From assembly GCF_020149765.1 (NCBI RefSeq), contig NZ_CP083809.1, forward strand, positions 3,410,001 to 3,474,000: a stretch of 64,000 bases of DNA. Direction: 5' to 3'. The translations under genes were made by a program, and so were the position numbers. Shown here piece after piece: positions 19,823 to 27,963 of this stretch. Positions within the stretch are counted from its first letter, which is position 1. Every line of letters starts with the position of its first letter. The notes below the pieces were generated by a model. The model made no database searches and was not told the origin of the DNA. It worked only from the letters and a program-made list of their open reading frames with translations. Origin of the DNA: Pantoea agglomerans (GTDB taxonomy: Bacteria; Pseudomonadota; Gammaproteobacteria; Enterobacterales; Enterobacteriaceae).

Positions 19823-22285
19823 TCAAACTCCCAACTTCCATGACAGGGTGCGCAGCAGATCGGCGAAGACGCCCGCCGCCGTCACATCATTGCCCGCGCC
19901 ATATCCGCGCAGCACCAGCGGAATCGGCTGATAATAACGGCTGTAAAACGCCAGGGCATTCTCGCCGTTTTTCACTTTATAGAGCGGATCGTTGCTGTCG
20001 ACCGCGTCAATTTTCACTTTGCAGAGGCCGCCCTCTTCAATCGCGCCGACGAAGCGTAACACTTTTCCTTCGTCACGCGCTGCGGCAACGCGCGCGGCGA
20101 AGGCGCTGTCCAGCTCCGGCAGGCGCTGCATAAACGCCTCTACGTCAGCGATCTCATTCAGGCTGGCGGGCAGCAGCGGCTCGATCTCGATATCGCCTAG
20201 CTCCAGCTTATGGCCCGCTTCGCGCGCCAGGATTAGCAGCTTGCGCGCCACGTCCATACCTGAAAGGTCGTCGCGCGGATCGGGCTCGGTAAAGCCCAGC
20301 TCGCGCGCCATTTTTGTCGCCTCAGAGAGCGAAACGCCCTCGTCCAGCTTGCCGAAAATAAAGGAGAGCGAGCCTGAGAGGATGCCGGAGAATTTAATCA
20401 GCTCGTCGCCGGCGTTTAACAGATTCTGCAGGTTTTCAATAACCGGCAGTCCCGCACCGACGTTGGTGTCGTAGAGGAATTTGCGACGCGATTTTGCGGC
20501 GGCGGCGCGCATCTGCTGGTAGTAGTTCCATGACGAGGTGTTGGCCTTTTTGTTCGGCGTCACCACGTGGAAGCCGTCGCCGAGGAAGTCGGCGTAGAGA
20601 TCCGCTACCGCCTGGCTGGAGGTGCAGTCCACAATCACCGGGTTAAGCAGATGATACTCTTTCACCAGTCGATTGAGGCGGTCAGGATTAAAGGGCTCTT
20701 TGGCTTCGCTCAGCGCCCCTTTCCAGTCGCTCAGGTCGATGCCGTGTACGTTGGTCAGCAGCGCGCGCGAGTTGGCGATGCCGCAGACGCGCAGATCGAT
20801 ATGCTTCTGTTTCAGCCACGCCTGCTGGCGATAGAGCTGATCCAGCAGCGCGCCGCCGACGCCGCCGACGCCCACCACAAAGACTTCGATCACCTGATCG
20901 GTGGCGAACAGCATCTGGTGTACCACGCGTACGCCGGTGGTAGCGTCATCGTTGCTTACCACCACGGAGATAGAGCGCTCTGACGAGCCCTGCGCGATGG
21001 CGACGATATTGATATTGGCGCGCGCCAGCGCGGAGAAAAATTTGGCGGAGATGCCGCGCAGCGTGCGCATCCCGTCGCCGACCACGGAGATCACCGCCAG
21101 CTGTTCCATTACGCCCAGCGGATCGAGCAGCCCGTCTTTCAGCTCAAGGTAGAACTCCTCTTCCAGCACGCGGCGCGCTCGCGCCTGCTCATTCTGCGGT
21201 ACGCAGAAGCTAATGCTGTATTCAGAGGAGGACTGGGTGATCAGCACCACCGAGATGCCGGTGCGCGACATCGCGGCGAAGACGCGCGCCGCCATACCGA
21301 CCATGCCCTTCATCCCGGGTCCGGAGACGTTGAACATCGCCATATTATTCAGGTTGGTGATCCCTTTGACCGGGTTCTCGTCATGCTCACCTTCGCCGCC
21401 GATCAGGGTGCCCGGCGCCTGCGGGTTGGCGGTGTTTTTAATCAGGCATGGGATCTGGAACTGCGCGATAGGCGCGATGGTACGCGGATGCAGCACTTTC
21501 GCGCCAAAATAAGAGAGCTCCATCGCCTCCTGGTAAGACATCGACTTCAGCAGGCGCGCGTCGGGCACCTGACGCGGATCGCAGGTATAGACGCCATCTA
21601 CGTCGGTCCAGATTTCGCAGCAGTCGGCGCGCAGACAGGCGGCCAGCACCGCGGCGGAGTAGTCAGAGCCGTTACGGCCCAGCACCACCAGTTCGCCCTT
21701 CTCATTGCCTGCGGTAAAGCCGGCCATCAGGATCATATTTTGCGGCGGGATCTGGCTGGCGGCGATGCGGCGCGTCGATTCCGCGATATCAACGGTGGAT
21801 TCGAGATAGTGGCCGACGGCCAGCAGCTTCTCCACCGGATCGATCACGGTGACGCCGTGGCCGCGCGCCAGCAGCAGCGCTTCCATAATCGCGATAGAGA
21901 GCTTCTCGCCGCGGCAGATAATAGCGGCGTTAACGCTGTCGGGGCACTGTCCCAGCAGGCTGATGCCGTGCAGCACCTGCTTCAGCTGGGCGAACTCCAG
22001 GTCGACGCGCGTTTTCTGACCGTCATAGTCAAAGCCCGGCTGCGCCGCCGCCAGCCCCTGCAGCAGCTCGTCGAAAATCCGCTCGGCGTCGCTGATATTG
22101 GGTAGCGCATCCTGGCCGCTGATGGTCTTCTCAATCATCGCCACCAGATGGTTGGTAATTTTTGCAGGTGCAGAGAGTACGGTGGCAACCTGTCCCTGCT
22201 GCGCATTGCTTTCCAGAATGTCAGCGACGCGAAGAAAACGTTCCGCGTTCGCTACCGAGGTCCCACCGAATTTCAGCACTCGCAT
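19823..22285 (-). CDS. thrA: Bifunctional aspartokinase I / homoserine dehydrogenase I
   Basis: Catalyses the first and third steps from aspartate to homoserine, feedback-inhibited by threonine. 820 residues, equal to E. coli ThrA. The aspartokinase domain starts [20 protein letters not shown]. Paired ACT domains lie at about 320-460 ([18 protein letters not shown] and [20 protein letters not shown]). The dehydrogenase NAD(P) loop is [17 protein letters not shown] near 470, and the catalytic NTSSWNYYQ...[17 protein letters not shown] region follows. SD AGGAG lies before the ATG. Controlled by the upstream leader peptide and attenuator. Confidence 0.98.
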   Translation of the reverse strand: MRVLKFGGTSVANAERFLRVADILESNAQQGQVATVLSAPAKITNHLVAMIEKTISGQDALPNISDAERIFDELLQGLAAAQPGFDYDGQKTRVDLEFAQLKQVLHGISLLGQCPDSVNAAIICRGEKLSIAIMEALLLARGHGVTVIDPVEKLLAVGHYLESTVDIAESTRRIAASQIPPQNMILMAGFTAGNEKGELVVLGRNGSDYSAAVLAACLRADCCEIWTDVDGVYTCDPRQVPDARLLKSMSYQEAMELSYFGAKVLHPRTIAPIAQFQIPCLIKNTANPQAPGTLIGGEGEHDENPVKGITNLNNMAMFNVSGPGMKGMVGMAARVFAAMSRTGISVVLITQSSSEYSISFCVPQNEQARARRVLEEEFYLELKDGLLDPLGVMEQLAVISVVGDGMRTLRGISAKFFSALARANINIVAIAQGSSERSISVVVSNDDATTGVRVVHQMLFATDQVIEVFVVGVGGVGGALLDQLYRQQAWLKQKHIDLRVCGIANSRALLTNVHGIDLSDWKGALSEAKEPFNPDRLNRLVKEYHLLNPVIVDCTSSQAVADLYADFLGDGFHVVTPNKKANTSSWNYYQQMRAAAAKSRRKFLYDTNVGAGLPVIENLQNLLNAGDELIKFSGILSGSLSFIFGKLDEGVSLSEATKMARELGFTEPDPRDDLSGMDVARKLLILAREAGHKLELGDIEIEPLLPASLNEIADVEAFMQRLPELDSAFAARVAAARDEGKVLRFVGAIEEGGLCKVKIDAVDSNDPLYKVKNGENALAFYSRYYQPIPLVLRGYGAGNDVTAAGVFADLLRTLSWKLGV

Positions 22286-22311
22286 GTTAAAGCTCTCCTG
22301 AATTTACGCCG

Positions 22312-22342
22312 AAAAAAAAGCCCGCACTGTTCAGGTGCGGGC
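22312..22342 (-). terminator. thr operon attenuator
   Basis: Arms GCCCGCACTG and CAGGTGCGGGC (22320-22342), followed on the coding strand by eight U (22312-22319), located between thrL and thrA. It is the terminator half of classical Thr/Ile attenuation. The upstream arm can alternatively pair with the GGTGCGGGC sequence at the end of thrL. Confidence 0.93.
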
Positions 22343-22366
22343 TTTTTTCTGTTTTTCCTGTATGCG

Positions 22367-22438
22367 TCAGCCCGCACCTTTACCCGTGGTAATGGTGGTT
22401 GTAATAATGGTGATGTTCAGGCTGGTTGAGTTACGCAT
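22367..22438 (-). CDS. thrL: thr operon leader peptide
   Basis: A 23-residue leader, MRNSTSLNITIITTTITTGK then GAG. Seven threonines and four isoleucines are clustered so that ribosome stalling reports both charged tRNA-Thr and tRNA-Ile. The E. coli leader has 21 residues and the same ITTTITT core and G-x-GAG end. The stop codon sits 24 bases before the attenuator stem, so a stalled ribosome frees the antiterminator. Too short for routine gene calling, but convincing by position and composition. Confidence 0.95.
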   Translation of the reverse strand: MRNSTSLNITIITTTITTGKGAG

Positions 22439-22481
22439 TGAGATTTTTTCTGTCTGTCTTTTAGAGTCTGTCTGCTTTCCA

Positions 22482-22510
22482 GAAGTAAAGCAAAGCGCCG
22501 GTCAAGTCAA
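22482..22510 (-). promoter_or_regulatory. thr operon promoter
   Basis: On the coding strand TTGACT (22505-22510), a 17-bp spacer and TACTTC (22482-22487). The -35 resembles the E. coli thr promoter (TTGACT); the -10 is weak. The transcribed leader then carries repeated AGACAGAC motifs, as in E. coli. Confidence 0.55.
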
Positions 22511-22633
22511 CGAATTTGTCCGGCGGCCCGTTTTTCGCCGCTGCGCACTGCTGCGTGCCGATCGGCAAAACGCCTGCAGAATCGTTTGCCTGTCCCGCGC
22601 TTTTTGCGATCAGCCGCTGCGAAAGACGATTTT

Positions 22634-23329
22634 TCAGGAAGATTTATCTATAAGTTTTTTTTCTACATCATGCAGCAGGCGATGCAGCATAGCGCTGTCG
22701 CGCTGCTCCAGCAGGCCGATGCGCTGATCGATCCAGTCGGCCATTTTGCGATCGTCGCTGACCTCAAGCGTCTGCAGCAGCCGCTCAAAACGGTGGCGCA
22801 GCGCCTCCAGCTGCCGGGCGTCCGCCTGCGGTGCGGCGGGCGGCGCTACGCGATTAAGCGCGGAAAGCTGATAGCAGTAAACCATCACCGCCTGGCCGAG
22901 GTTGAGCGAGGGATAATCCTGCGCCATCGGAATGCCGGTAAGCAGATCGACCAGGTCCAGCTCTTCATTGGTGAGTCCGCTATCCTCGCGCCCAAAGACC
23001 AACGCCATGCTGTTCACCCACTGACGCTTCTCCAGCAGCTGCGCTTCCACCTGCTGCGGCGTGGCGTAGTAGCGGAATCTGGCGCGGCTGCGCGCCGTGG
23101 TGGCGACGGAGAAGTCGATATCGGTCAGCGCGTCGCTCAGGGTGTCGAAGGTGCGCAGGTTATCCAGGATCTCTCCGGCGCCGTGCGCGACCCGGCGCGC
23201 GGCGGGATCTTGCCAGGCGTCGCTGGCGACGATGCGCAGCTCGCTAAAGCCCATGGTCTTCATCGCCCGCGCCGCTGCGCCAATATTTTCCGCCCGAGCG
23301 GGCGAAACCAGAATAAGGGGGAAACGCAT
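22634..23329 (-). CDS. yjtD: tRNA/rRNA 2'-O-methyltransferase-like protein YjtD (LasT)
   Basis: SPOUT-class (TrmH/TrmJ-like) putative RNA methyltransferase, 231 residues. The family start MRFPLILVSPARAENIGAAA at 23329 is preferred over a frame that opens 50 codons upstream. Motif 1 is ARAENIGAAARAMKTMGF, motif 2 ALVFGREDSGLTNEEL near residue 118, and motif 3 YPSLNLGQAVMVYCYQL near 147; the last two form the knotted SAM-binding site. The biological substrate of YjtD is not firmly known to me. Located between thrL and arcA, as in E. coli. Confidence 0.93.
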   Translation of the reverse strand: MRFPLILVSPARAENIGAAARAMKTMGFSELRIVASDAWQDPAARRVAHGAGEILDNLRTFDTLSDALTDIDFSVATTARSRARFRYYATPQQVEAQLLEKRQWVNSMALVFGREDSGLTNEELDLVDLLTGIPMAQDYPSLNLGQAVMVYCYQLSALNRVAPPAAPQADARQLEALRHRFERLLQTLEVSDDRKMADWIDQRIGLLEQRDSAMLHRLLHDVEKKLIDKSS

Positions 23330-23621
23330 GATTATTCCATTTGTGTTTTGACATCGCCCCGTATAGTACCATGCGCCGCTGTTAAAGCCGGAATCTGGCG
23401 TGTTAAGAAAATAATTTGTTAACGATGTTAAAATTAAATAAACGTCGCTGCGAGCTTGTAATGCAACCCAGACAGGCAATAACTAACATTTCCCCCTGAA
23501 AATTTCATCTAATCAGCAGGATAAGTCTGCGCATTTTGAAATTGTCATTTGCTTATACAGCCTGTGAATATGTAGTGAAACTGATATTTTTTGTGAGCTA
23601 AGCTTGCATTACAAGAGAAGT

Positions 23622-23650
23622 TTTTCACATAAGTGTTAACGTGCTACAAT
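23622..23650 (+). promoter_or_regulatory. Candidate arcA promoter
   Basis: Extended -10 TGCTACAAT (hexamer 23645-23650) with a weak -35 TTTTCA (23622-23627) at 17-bp spacing. It would give a leader of about 280 nt; a long arcA leader and several promoters are known in E. coli. Confidence 0.5.
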
Positions 23651-23655
23651 TGCAT

Positions 23656-23669
23656 TTGATATAAGTCAA
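23656..23669 (+). promoter_or_regulatory. FNR-like site upstream of arcA
   Basis: TTGAT-ATAA-GTCAA differs from the FNR consensus TTGAT-N4-ATCAA at one position. FNR control of arcA is established in E. coli. Its position just downstream of the predicted -10 fits either repression of that promoter or activation of another. Confidence 0.5.
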
Positions 23670-23937
23670 CGAAGCGTTGTTTTTATGCTTATCGGTTGTT
23701 GTTGGTGCTGTTAGGTTGCTGTTAATACGGTTAGGATATGCGCCAAAAGATTCTCTCCTGGGGCAGGCAATATTCATTCTGACTGGCTGAGCTAACACTG
23801 TTGTTGACGTTGATAGATGGTGTATCAAGAACATAATTTCGTACAACGGTTAAGCGCCACTTACCGCGCTTTTAGCGAGCCTGAATAACCGCGTACGCCC
23901 TGTTTTCGATTTGTTGGCAAATTTTAGGTAGCGAAAC

Positions 23938-24654
23938 ATGCAGACCCCACACATTCTTATCGTTGAAGACGAACTGGTCACGCGTAACACCCTCAAGAGC
24001 ATTTTCGAGGCGGAAGGTTATGTCGTGTATGAGGCAACCGACGGCGCTGAAATGCATCAGGTGCTGACCGATAACGACGTCAACCTGGTGATCATGGATA
24101 TCAACCTGCCAGGTAAAAATGGCCTGTTGCTGGCGCGCGAACTGCGCGAGCAGGCAAACGTGGCGCTGATGTTCCTGACCGGTCGTGATAATGAAGTGGA
24201 CAAAATCCTTGGTCTGGAAATTGGCGCGGATGATTACATCACCAAACCCTTCAACCCGCGTGAGCTGACCATTCGCGCACGCAATCTGCTGTCACGCACC
24301 ATGAATCTGGCGATGCCGAGCGAAGAGCGCCGTCAGGTTGAAAGCTATAAGTTCAACGGCTGGGAGCTGGATATCAACAGCCGCTCGCTAATCAGCCCGA
24401 ACGGCGAACAGTATAAGCTGCCGCGCAGCGAGTTCCGCGCCATGCTGCACTTCTGCGAAAACCCTGGCAAAATTCAGACCCGCGCCGACCTGCTGAAGAA
24501 GATGACCGGCCGCGAACTGAAACCGCACGATCGCACCGTCGACGTCACCATTCGTCGCATTCGTAAGCACTTTGAATCTACGCCGGATACGCCGGAGATC
24601 ATCGCCACGATCCACGGCGAAGGCTACCGCTTCTGCGGCGACCTGCAGGAATAA
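23938..24654 (+). CDS. arcA: Aerobic respiration control response regulator ArcA
   Basis: OmpR-family response regulator of the ArcB/ArcA two-component system, which represses aerobic metabolism genes under low oxygen. 238 residues, full length. The receiver domain has [12 protein letters not shown] at the start, the phospho-acceptor aspartate in [15 protein letters not shown] (D54), and the conserved lysine in [14 protein letters not shown]. The winged-helix domain follows from about residue 135, ending [13 protein letters not shown]. The ATG follows a long leader. Sensor arcB is not in the window, as expected. Confidence 0.98.
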   Translation: MQTPHILIVEDELVTRNTLKSIFEAEGYVVYEATDGAEMHQVLTDNDVNLVIMDINLPGKNGLLLARELREQANVALMFLTGRDNEVDKILGLEIGADDYITKPFNPRELTIRARNLLSRTMNLAMPSEERRQVESYKFNGWELDINSRSLISPNGEQYKLPRSEFRAMLHFCENPGKIQTRADLLKKMTGRELKPHDRTVDVTIRRIRKHFESTPDTPEIIATIHGEGYRFCGDLQE

Positions 24655-24697
24655 AAACCTGACGCAAGCGAGGGCTGGCTGCCAGTGTGCTCGCTCT

Positions 24698-24721
24698 TCC
24701 CGCGACCTCCCTGTCGCGGGA
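24698..24721. terminator. Hairpin between convergent arcA and creA
   Basis: Arms TCCCGCGAC (24698-24706) and GTCGCGGGA (24713-24721) with a 6-nt loop, in the 142-bp gap between the arcA and creA stops. No strong U-run on either side. Likely a weak terminator for arcA. Confidence 0.55.
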
Positions 24722-24796
24722 CGCTTTACTCCCCGACGGCTCTTACCCGTTTGCTAACCTTAGCTGCCCCCCGGTAAAACCCACTGAAAGCCTTTT

Positions 24797-25273
24797 TTAT
24801 TCCCGCCACGGCATAATTGGCACCGCGCTCAGCGCATTCTTCGGCGATCCCTCCACCACTCTGTCGGAATAGCTCAGGTAGATGAGCGCATGGCGCTTCT
24901 GATCGAAGAAACGCACCACCTGCAGCTTTTTAAACACCAGCGAGGTCCGTTTCTTAAACACCACCTCGCCCTGCGCTTTCCCCTGCGCGATAGCGTCGCT
25001 CAGCTCGACCGGCCCAACCTGCTGGCAGGAGATCGCCGCGTCGGCGGTATCCTCCGCCAGACCCAGACCGCCCTTAATCCCGCCGGTTTTCGCCCGGCTG
25101 ATATAACAGGTTACATTTTTTACATCTGGATCGTCGAACGCCTCCACCACGATCTTATGATCGGGCCCAAACATCTTAAATACCGTATCTACCGAGCCGA
25201 TCTCTTCGGCCAGAACCGGCGACGCCAGCAGCAGCGAAGCGAATGAAGCAGCGAAAAAGCGAGATATTGTCAT
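24797..25273 (-). CDS. creA: Periplasmic protein CreA
   Basis: Conserved periplasmic protein of unknown biochemical function, 158 residues. The N-terminal signal peptide [22 protein letters not shown] is followed by [19 protein letters not shown] (written as two blocks; cleavage after VLA about residue 22). The conserved core has [20 protein letters not shown] and SCQQVGPV, whose two cysteines may form a disulfide. In E. coli it heads creABCD; here creB, creC and creD are absent and arcA follows directly. Divergent from rob across 192 bp. Confidence 0.94.
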   Translation of the reverse strand: MTISRFFAASFASLLLASPVLAEEIGSVDTVFKMFGPDHKIVVEAFDDPDVKNVTCYISRAKTGGIKGGLGLAEDTADAAISCQQVGPVELSDAIAQGKAQGEVVFKKRTSLVFKKLQVVRFFDQKRHALIYLSYSDRVVEGSPKNALSAVPIMPWRE

Positions 25274-25465
25274 AGCGTTACCATTGCAAACCTAATAGAC
25301 GAGCATGTAATGTACTGGCAATTGTCCGCGTTGACCAAACCAGACCGGTTTAATCCCACATTGACATGGCACAATCTCCCAACAAAGCTGCCCACGCCTG
25401 ATGTGCAATTAGTGCTATTATTCGGCGACTGCGTTAGTCGCACCCAGAGAGTATGAGGATGTTTT

Positions 25466-26344
25466 ATGGACCAAGCCGGTATCATTCGAGATTTGCTTGT
25501 CTGGCTGGAGAGCCATCTTGATCAGCCCCTTTCACTGGACAACGTTGCCCTGAAAGCGGGTTATTCTAAATGGCATTTACAACGGATGTTCAAAGACGTA
25601 ACGGGCCACGCCATTGGCGCCTATATCCGCGCCCGGCGCCTGTCCAAAGCGGCCGTAGCGCTGCGCCTGACCAGCCGCCCGATTCTGGATATCGCGCTGC
25701 AGTATCGTTTCGATTCCCAGCAGACCTTTACCCGCGCCTTTAAAAAGCAGTTTAACCAGACGCCCGCGTGGTATCGCCGCTCCTCGGAATGGAATTCGTT
25801 CGGCATTCGCCCGCCGATTCGCCTTGATGACAACAGCATGCCGGAATCGAGCTTCGTCACGCTGCCGGAAACCGTGCTGGTGGGACAGACGCAAACCTAT
25901 AGCTGTACCCTGGAGCAGATCTCCAGCTACCGCGACGAAATGCGCATTCACTTCTGGAAGCAGTTCCTGCTGGAAACCGACACCGTTCCGCCCGTGCTGT
26001 ACGGCCTGCATCAGGTGCGCGCCAGCCAGGAGAAGGATGACGAGCAGGAGATCCTCTACACCACCGCCGTGCCGTCCGATCAGGCGATGAACCTGCACTC
26101 CGGCCAGAGCGTGCTGCTGGAAGCGGGCGACTATGTGCAGTTCACCTATAACGGCCCGCGCAACGAACTGCAGGAATTTATCCTGCTGCTCTACGGCACC
26201 TGCATGCCGACGCTCGGCCTGACGCGCCGTCAGGGCCAGGATATCGAGCGCTTCTACACCCACGGCGGCAAGAAGCGCAGCGAACCGCCGAAAGAGATCC
26301 GCTGCGAATATCTCATCCCGATTCGCCGCCAGCAGGCGAGCTGA
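25466..26344 (+). CDS. rob: Right origin-binding protein Rob, AraC/XylS family
   Basis: Transcriptional activator of the MarA/SoxS/Rob regulon (multidrug efflux, solvent and superoxide tolerance). 292 residues (289 in E. coli). Two helix-turn-helix units fill the N-terminal 110 residues: SLDNVALKAGYSKWHLQRMF and PILDIALQYRFDSQQTFTRA, ending FNQTPAWYRR. A GyrI-like C-terminal ligand-binding domain (about 125-285) binds inducers such as bile salts and fatty acids in E. coli. Followed by a strong terminator. Confidence 0.97.
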   Translation: MDQAGIIRDLLVWLESHLDQPLSLDNVALKAGYSKWHLQRMFKDVTGHAIGAYIRARRLSKAAVALRLTSRPILDIALQYRFDSQQTFTRAFKKQFNQTPAWYRRSSEWNSFGIRPPIRLDDNSMPESSFVTLPETVLVGQTQTYSCTLEQISSYRDEMRIHFWKQFLLETDTVPPVLYGLHQVRASQEKDDEQEILYTTAVPSDQAMNLHSGQSVLLEAGDYVQFTYNGPRNELQEFILLLYGTCMPTLGLTRRQGQDIERFYTHGGKKRSEPPKEIRCEYLIPIRRQQAS

Positions 26345-26351
26345 TCGCTAG

Positions 26352-26380
26352 AATGCCGTCATCGCGACGGCATTTTTTTT
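26352..26380 (+). terminator. rob intrinsic terminator
   Basis: Arms AATGCCGTC (26352-26360) and GACGGCATT (26366-26374), loop ATCGC, and an uninterrupted run of eight T to 26380. The last bases touch the gpmB stop codon (26379-26381). Confidence 0.95.
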
Positions 26381-27026
26381 AGCGCTGCAGCTCATCCAGC
26401 GCGGGCGCGTCAAGATGCGAAATATCGCCTGCCGTTTCCACCACCCAGCCTTGCGCCAGCCAGGCGCTCTGCTGGTGATCGACGCGCGAGATCGAGCAGT
26501 TACGCAGGCGCAGACGTCGCTCCGCATGGGCCGGCAGGCCAAGAATCGTGCTGATCAGCACGCCGAGTGCCATACCGTGACTGACCAGCAGCGGCCGGCT
26601 GCCGGCGGGCAGCGCCAGACAGGCGTTCAGCGCCTCGTGCATACGCGCCGCCATCTCCGCCATCGATTCGCCCTGCGGAATACGGCCGTCTACCGTGCCG
26701 TCCACCAGCGCGCTGCGCCAGCGCTCTTCCTCTTCGCTTAACCCGTCGAGCGGGCGCTTCTCCAGCACCCCCATATTCAGCTCGCGCAGGCGCGGCTCCA
26801 GCGTCACCGAACAGCCGCAGGCGTCGGCGATAATCTCGGCGGTACGCTGCGTGCGGCCCAGATCGCTGGTGATAACGTGGGTAATGCCAAGATGTTTGAC
26901 GCGCTCGCCCACCTGATGGGCCTGTTGCTCTCCTTTCTCCGTCAGCGGACTGTCGGATTGTCCCTGAATGCGCCGCTGCGCATTCCATACCGTTTCACCG
27001 TGACGAACAAGATAGACCTGTAGCAT
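26379..27026 (-). CDS. gpmB: Histidine phosphatase superfamily protein GpmB (YtjC)
   Basis: Cofactor-independent-looking member of the histidine phosphatase superfamily, historically called phosphoglycerate mutase 2; true mutase activity is doubtful and it may be a phosphatase. 215 residues, as in E. coli. The catalytic RHG motif is in VYLVRHGETVWNAQRRIQGQ (residues 8-10), the phosphate-pocket arginine in TSDLGRTQRTAEII, the acid residue in LRELNMGVLEKR, and the second histidine in RPLLVSHGMALGVL. Divergent from yjjX with only 51 bp between starts. Confidence 0.94.
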   Translation of the reverse strand: MLQVYLVRHGETVWNAQRRIQGQSDSPLTEKGEQQAHQVGERVKHLGITHVITSDLGRTQRTAEIIADACGCSVTLEPRLRELNMGVLEKRPLDGLSEEEERWRSALVDGTVDGRIPQGESMAEMAARMHEALNACLALPAGSRPLLVSHGMALGVLISTILGLPAHAERRLRLRNCSISRVDHQQSAWLAQGWVVETAGDISHLDAPALDELQR

Positions 27027-27077
27027 GCTGAGTTTCCGTTATACTGCGACAAATTTGCCTAAAGGGTTCAATAGATT

Positions 27078-27596
27078 ATGTACCAGGTTATCGCAGCCAC
27101 CATCAATCCGGCAAAAATTCGCGCAATCTCTCAGGCGTTCAACGACGTTTTCGGCGAAGGATCCTGCCATATTCGCGGGGTCGAGGTCGATAGCGGCGTC
27201 GCGGCGCAGCCCCTGAGCGATGCGGAAACGCGAACCGGCGCACGCCAGCGCGTCGCCAATGCGCGTCAGGCTGCGCCTGAGGCCGATTTCTGGGTGGCGA
27301 TCGAAGCCGGTATTGAAGAGGATTGCGCCTTTGCCTGGATGGTGGTCGAGAATGCCAGCCAGCGCGGCGAGTCACGTTCCGCCAGCTTTACGTTGCCGCC
27401 GGTGGTGATGGCGGGCCTGCGCGCCGGACGCGAGCTGGGCGATGAGATGGCGCGGCTAACCGGCGTGGAAAATATCAAACACAAAGGCGGCGCTATTGGC
27501 GCCTTCACCCACGGCCTGCTGACGCGCTCCAGCGTCTATCATCAGGCGTTGATCCTGGCGCTCTGCCCCTTTACTCATCCGCTTTATCAGCGCTGA
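27078..27596 (+). CDS. yjjX: Inosine/xanthosine triphosphatase
   Basis: House-cleaning NTP phosphohydrolase of the NTPase YjjX/Maf-HAM1-like fold, removing non-canonical ITP and XTP. 172 residues. Visible features: [20 protein letters not shown] at the N-terminus, [20 protein letters not shown], the acidic residues in [13 protein letters not shown], and [20 protein letters not shown] near the end. Its 3' end overlaps the trpR 3' end by 26 bp in convergent orientation. Confidence 0.95.
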   Translation: MYQVIAATINPAKIRAISQAFNDVFGEGSCHIRGVEVDSGVAAQPLSDAETRTGARQRVANARQAAPEADFWVAIEAGIEEDCAFAWMVVENASQRGESRSASFTLPPVVMAGLRAGRELGDEMARLTGVENIKHKGGAIGAFTHGLLTRSSVYHQALILALCPFTHPLYQR

Positions 27597-27918
27597 GCCC
27601 GCCGCGTCCCAGACGTCCCTCCAGCCAGCGCCGCAGTTCAGGCGGCGCCTCTTTCAGGCTGTTTGACCCGCGCGTAATGGTGGCGATGCCGACCCCCAGT
27701 TCATTTTTCAGCTCGCGCTGGCTCATGGTGCCGCTCATCAGCTCTTCGACGATGCGCAGCCTTGTACCGAGCGCCTCGCGCTCGTCCGGCGTCAGCATCA
27801 GCTGCAGCAGAGGCAGCGCCACGTCATCGGCATAAGCCTGCTGCATCAGCGCGATAAAGCGCCGCCAGTTGTCTTCAGAAAGGGATTGTTGTGCCGACCG
27901 GGCGGGAGATTGCGTCAT
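27571..27918 (-). CDS. trpR: Trp operon repressor TrpR
   Basis: Tryptophan-dependent DNA-binding repressor of trp, aroH, mtr and its own gene. 115 residues (108 in E. coli). The core [40 protein letters not shown] and [20 protein letters not shown] is nearly identical to E. coli, with the helix-turn-helix at [20 protein letters not shown]. The start at 27918 is chosen because the operator lies just upstream (27931-27950) and would otherwise be coding. The C-terminus is slightly extended ([15 protein letters not shown]). SD GGAAG lies inside the operator hairpin. Confidence 0.96.
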   Translation of the reverse strand: MTQSPARSAQQSLSEDNWRRFIALMQQAYADDVALPLLQLMLTPDEREALGTRLRIVEELMSGTMSQRELKNELGVGIATITRGSNSLKEAPPELRRWLEGRLGRGGLSADKADE

Positions 27919-27925
27919 TAAACAG

Positions 27926-27955
27926 GCTTCCGTACTCACTAACGAGTACGGAAGC
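27926..27955 (-). promoter_or_regulatory. TrpR operator of trpR, within a 12-bp-arm hairpin
   Basis: Perfect arms GCTTCCGTACTC (27926-27937) and GAGTACGGAAGC (27944-27955) flank ACTAAC. The inner 20 bp (27931-27950) closely match the E. coli trpR operator (GTACTC...GAGTAC), so autorepression is expected. The arm nearer the gene contains the trpR SD (GGAAG). It also lies in the 45-bp gap after the slt stop, so it can fold in an slt read-through RNA. Confidence 0.88.
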
Positions 27956-27963
27956 ATAACACG

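Larger units (their letters stand above)
23330..23937. other. yjtD/arcA divergent intergenic region
   Basis: A 608-bp AT-rich noncoding stretch. It holds a 12-bp perfect inverted repeat (copies at 23455-23466 and 23604-23615), an extended -10 promoter-like sequence (23622-23650), an FNR-like dyad (23656-23669) and a G/T-rich tract (about 23691-23737), leaving an arcA leader of about 280 nt. A 73-codon minus-strand frame here looks like noise. I found no convincing yjjY homologue. Confidence 0.65.

Noticed and set aside
23625-23846. 73-codon minus-strand frame upstream of arcA as a yjjY homologue
   Set aside because: No similarity to YjjY that I can see; it overlaps the predicted arcA promoter and FNR-like site.
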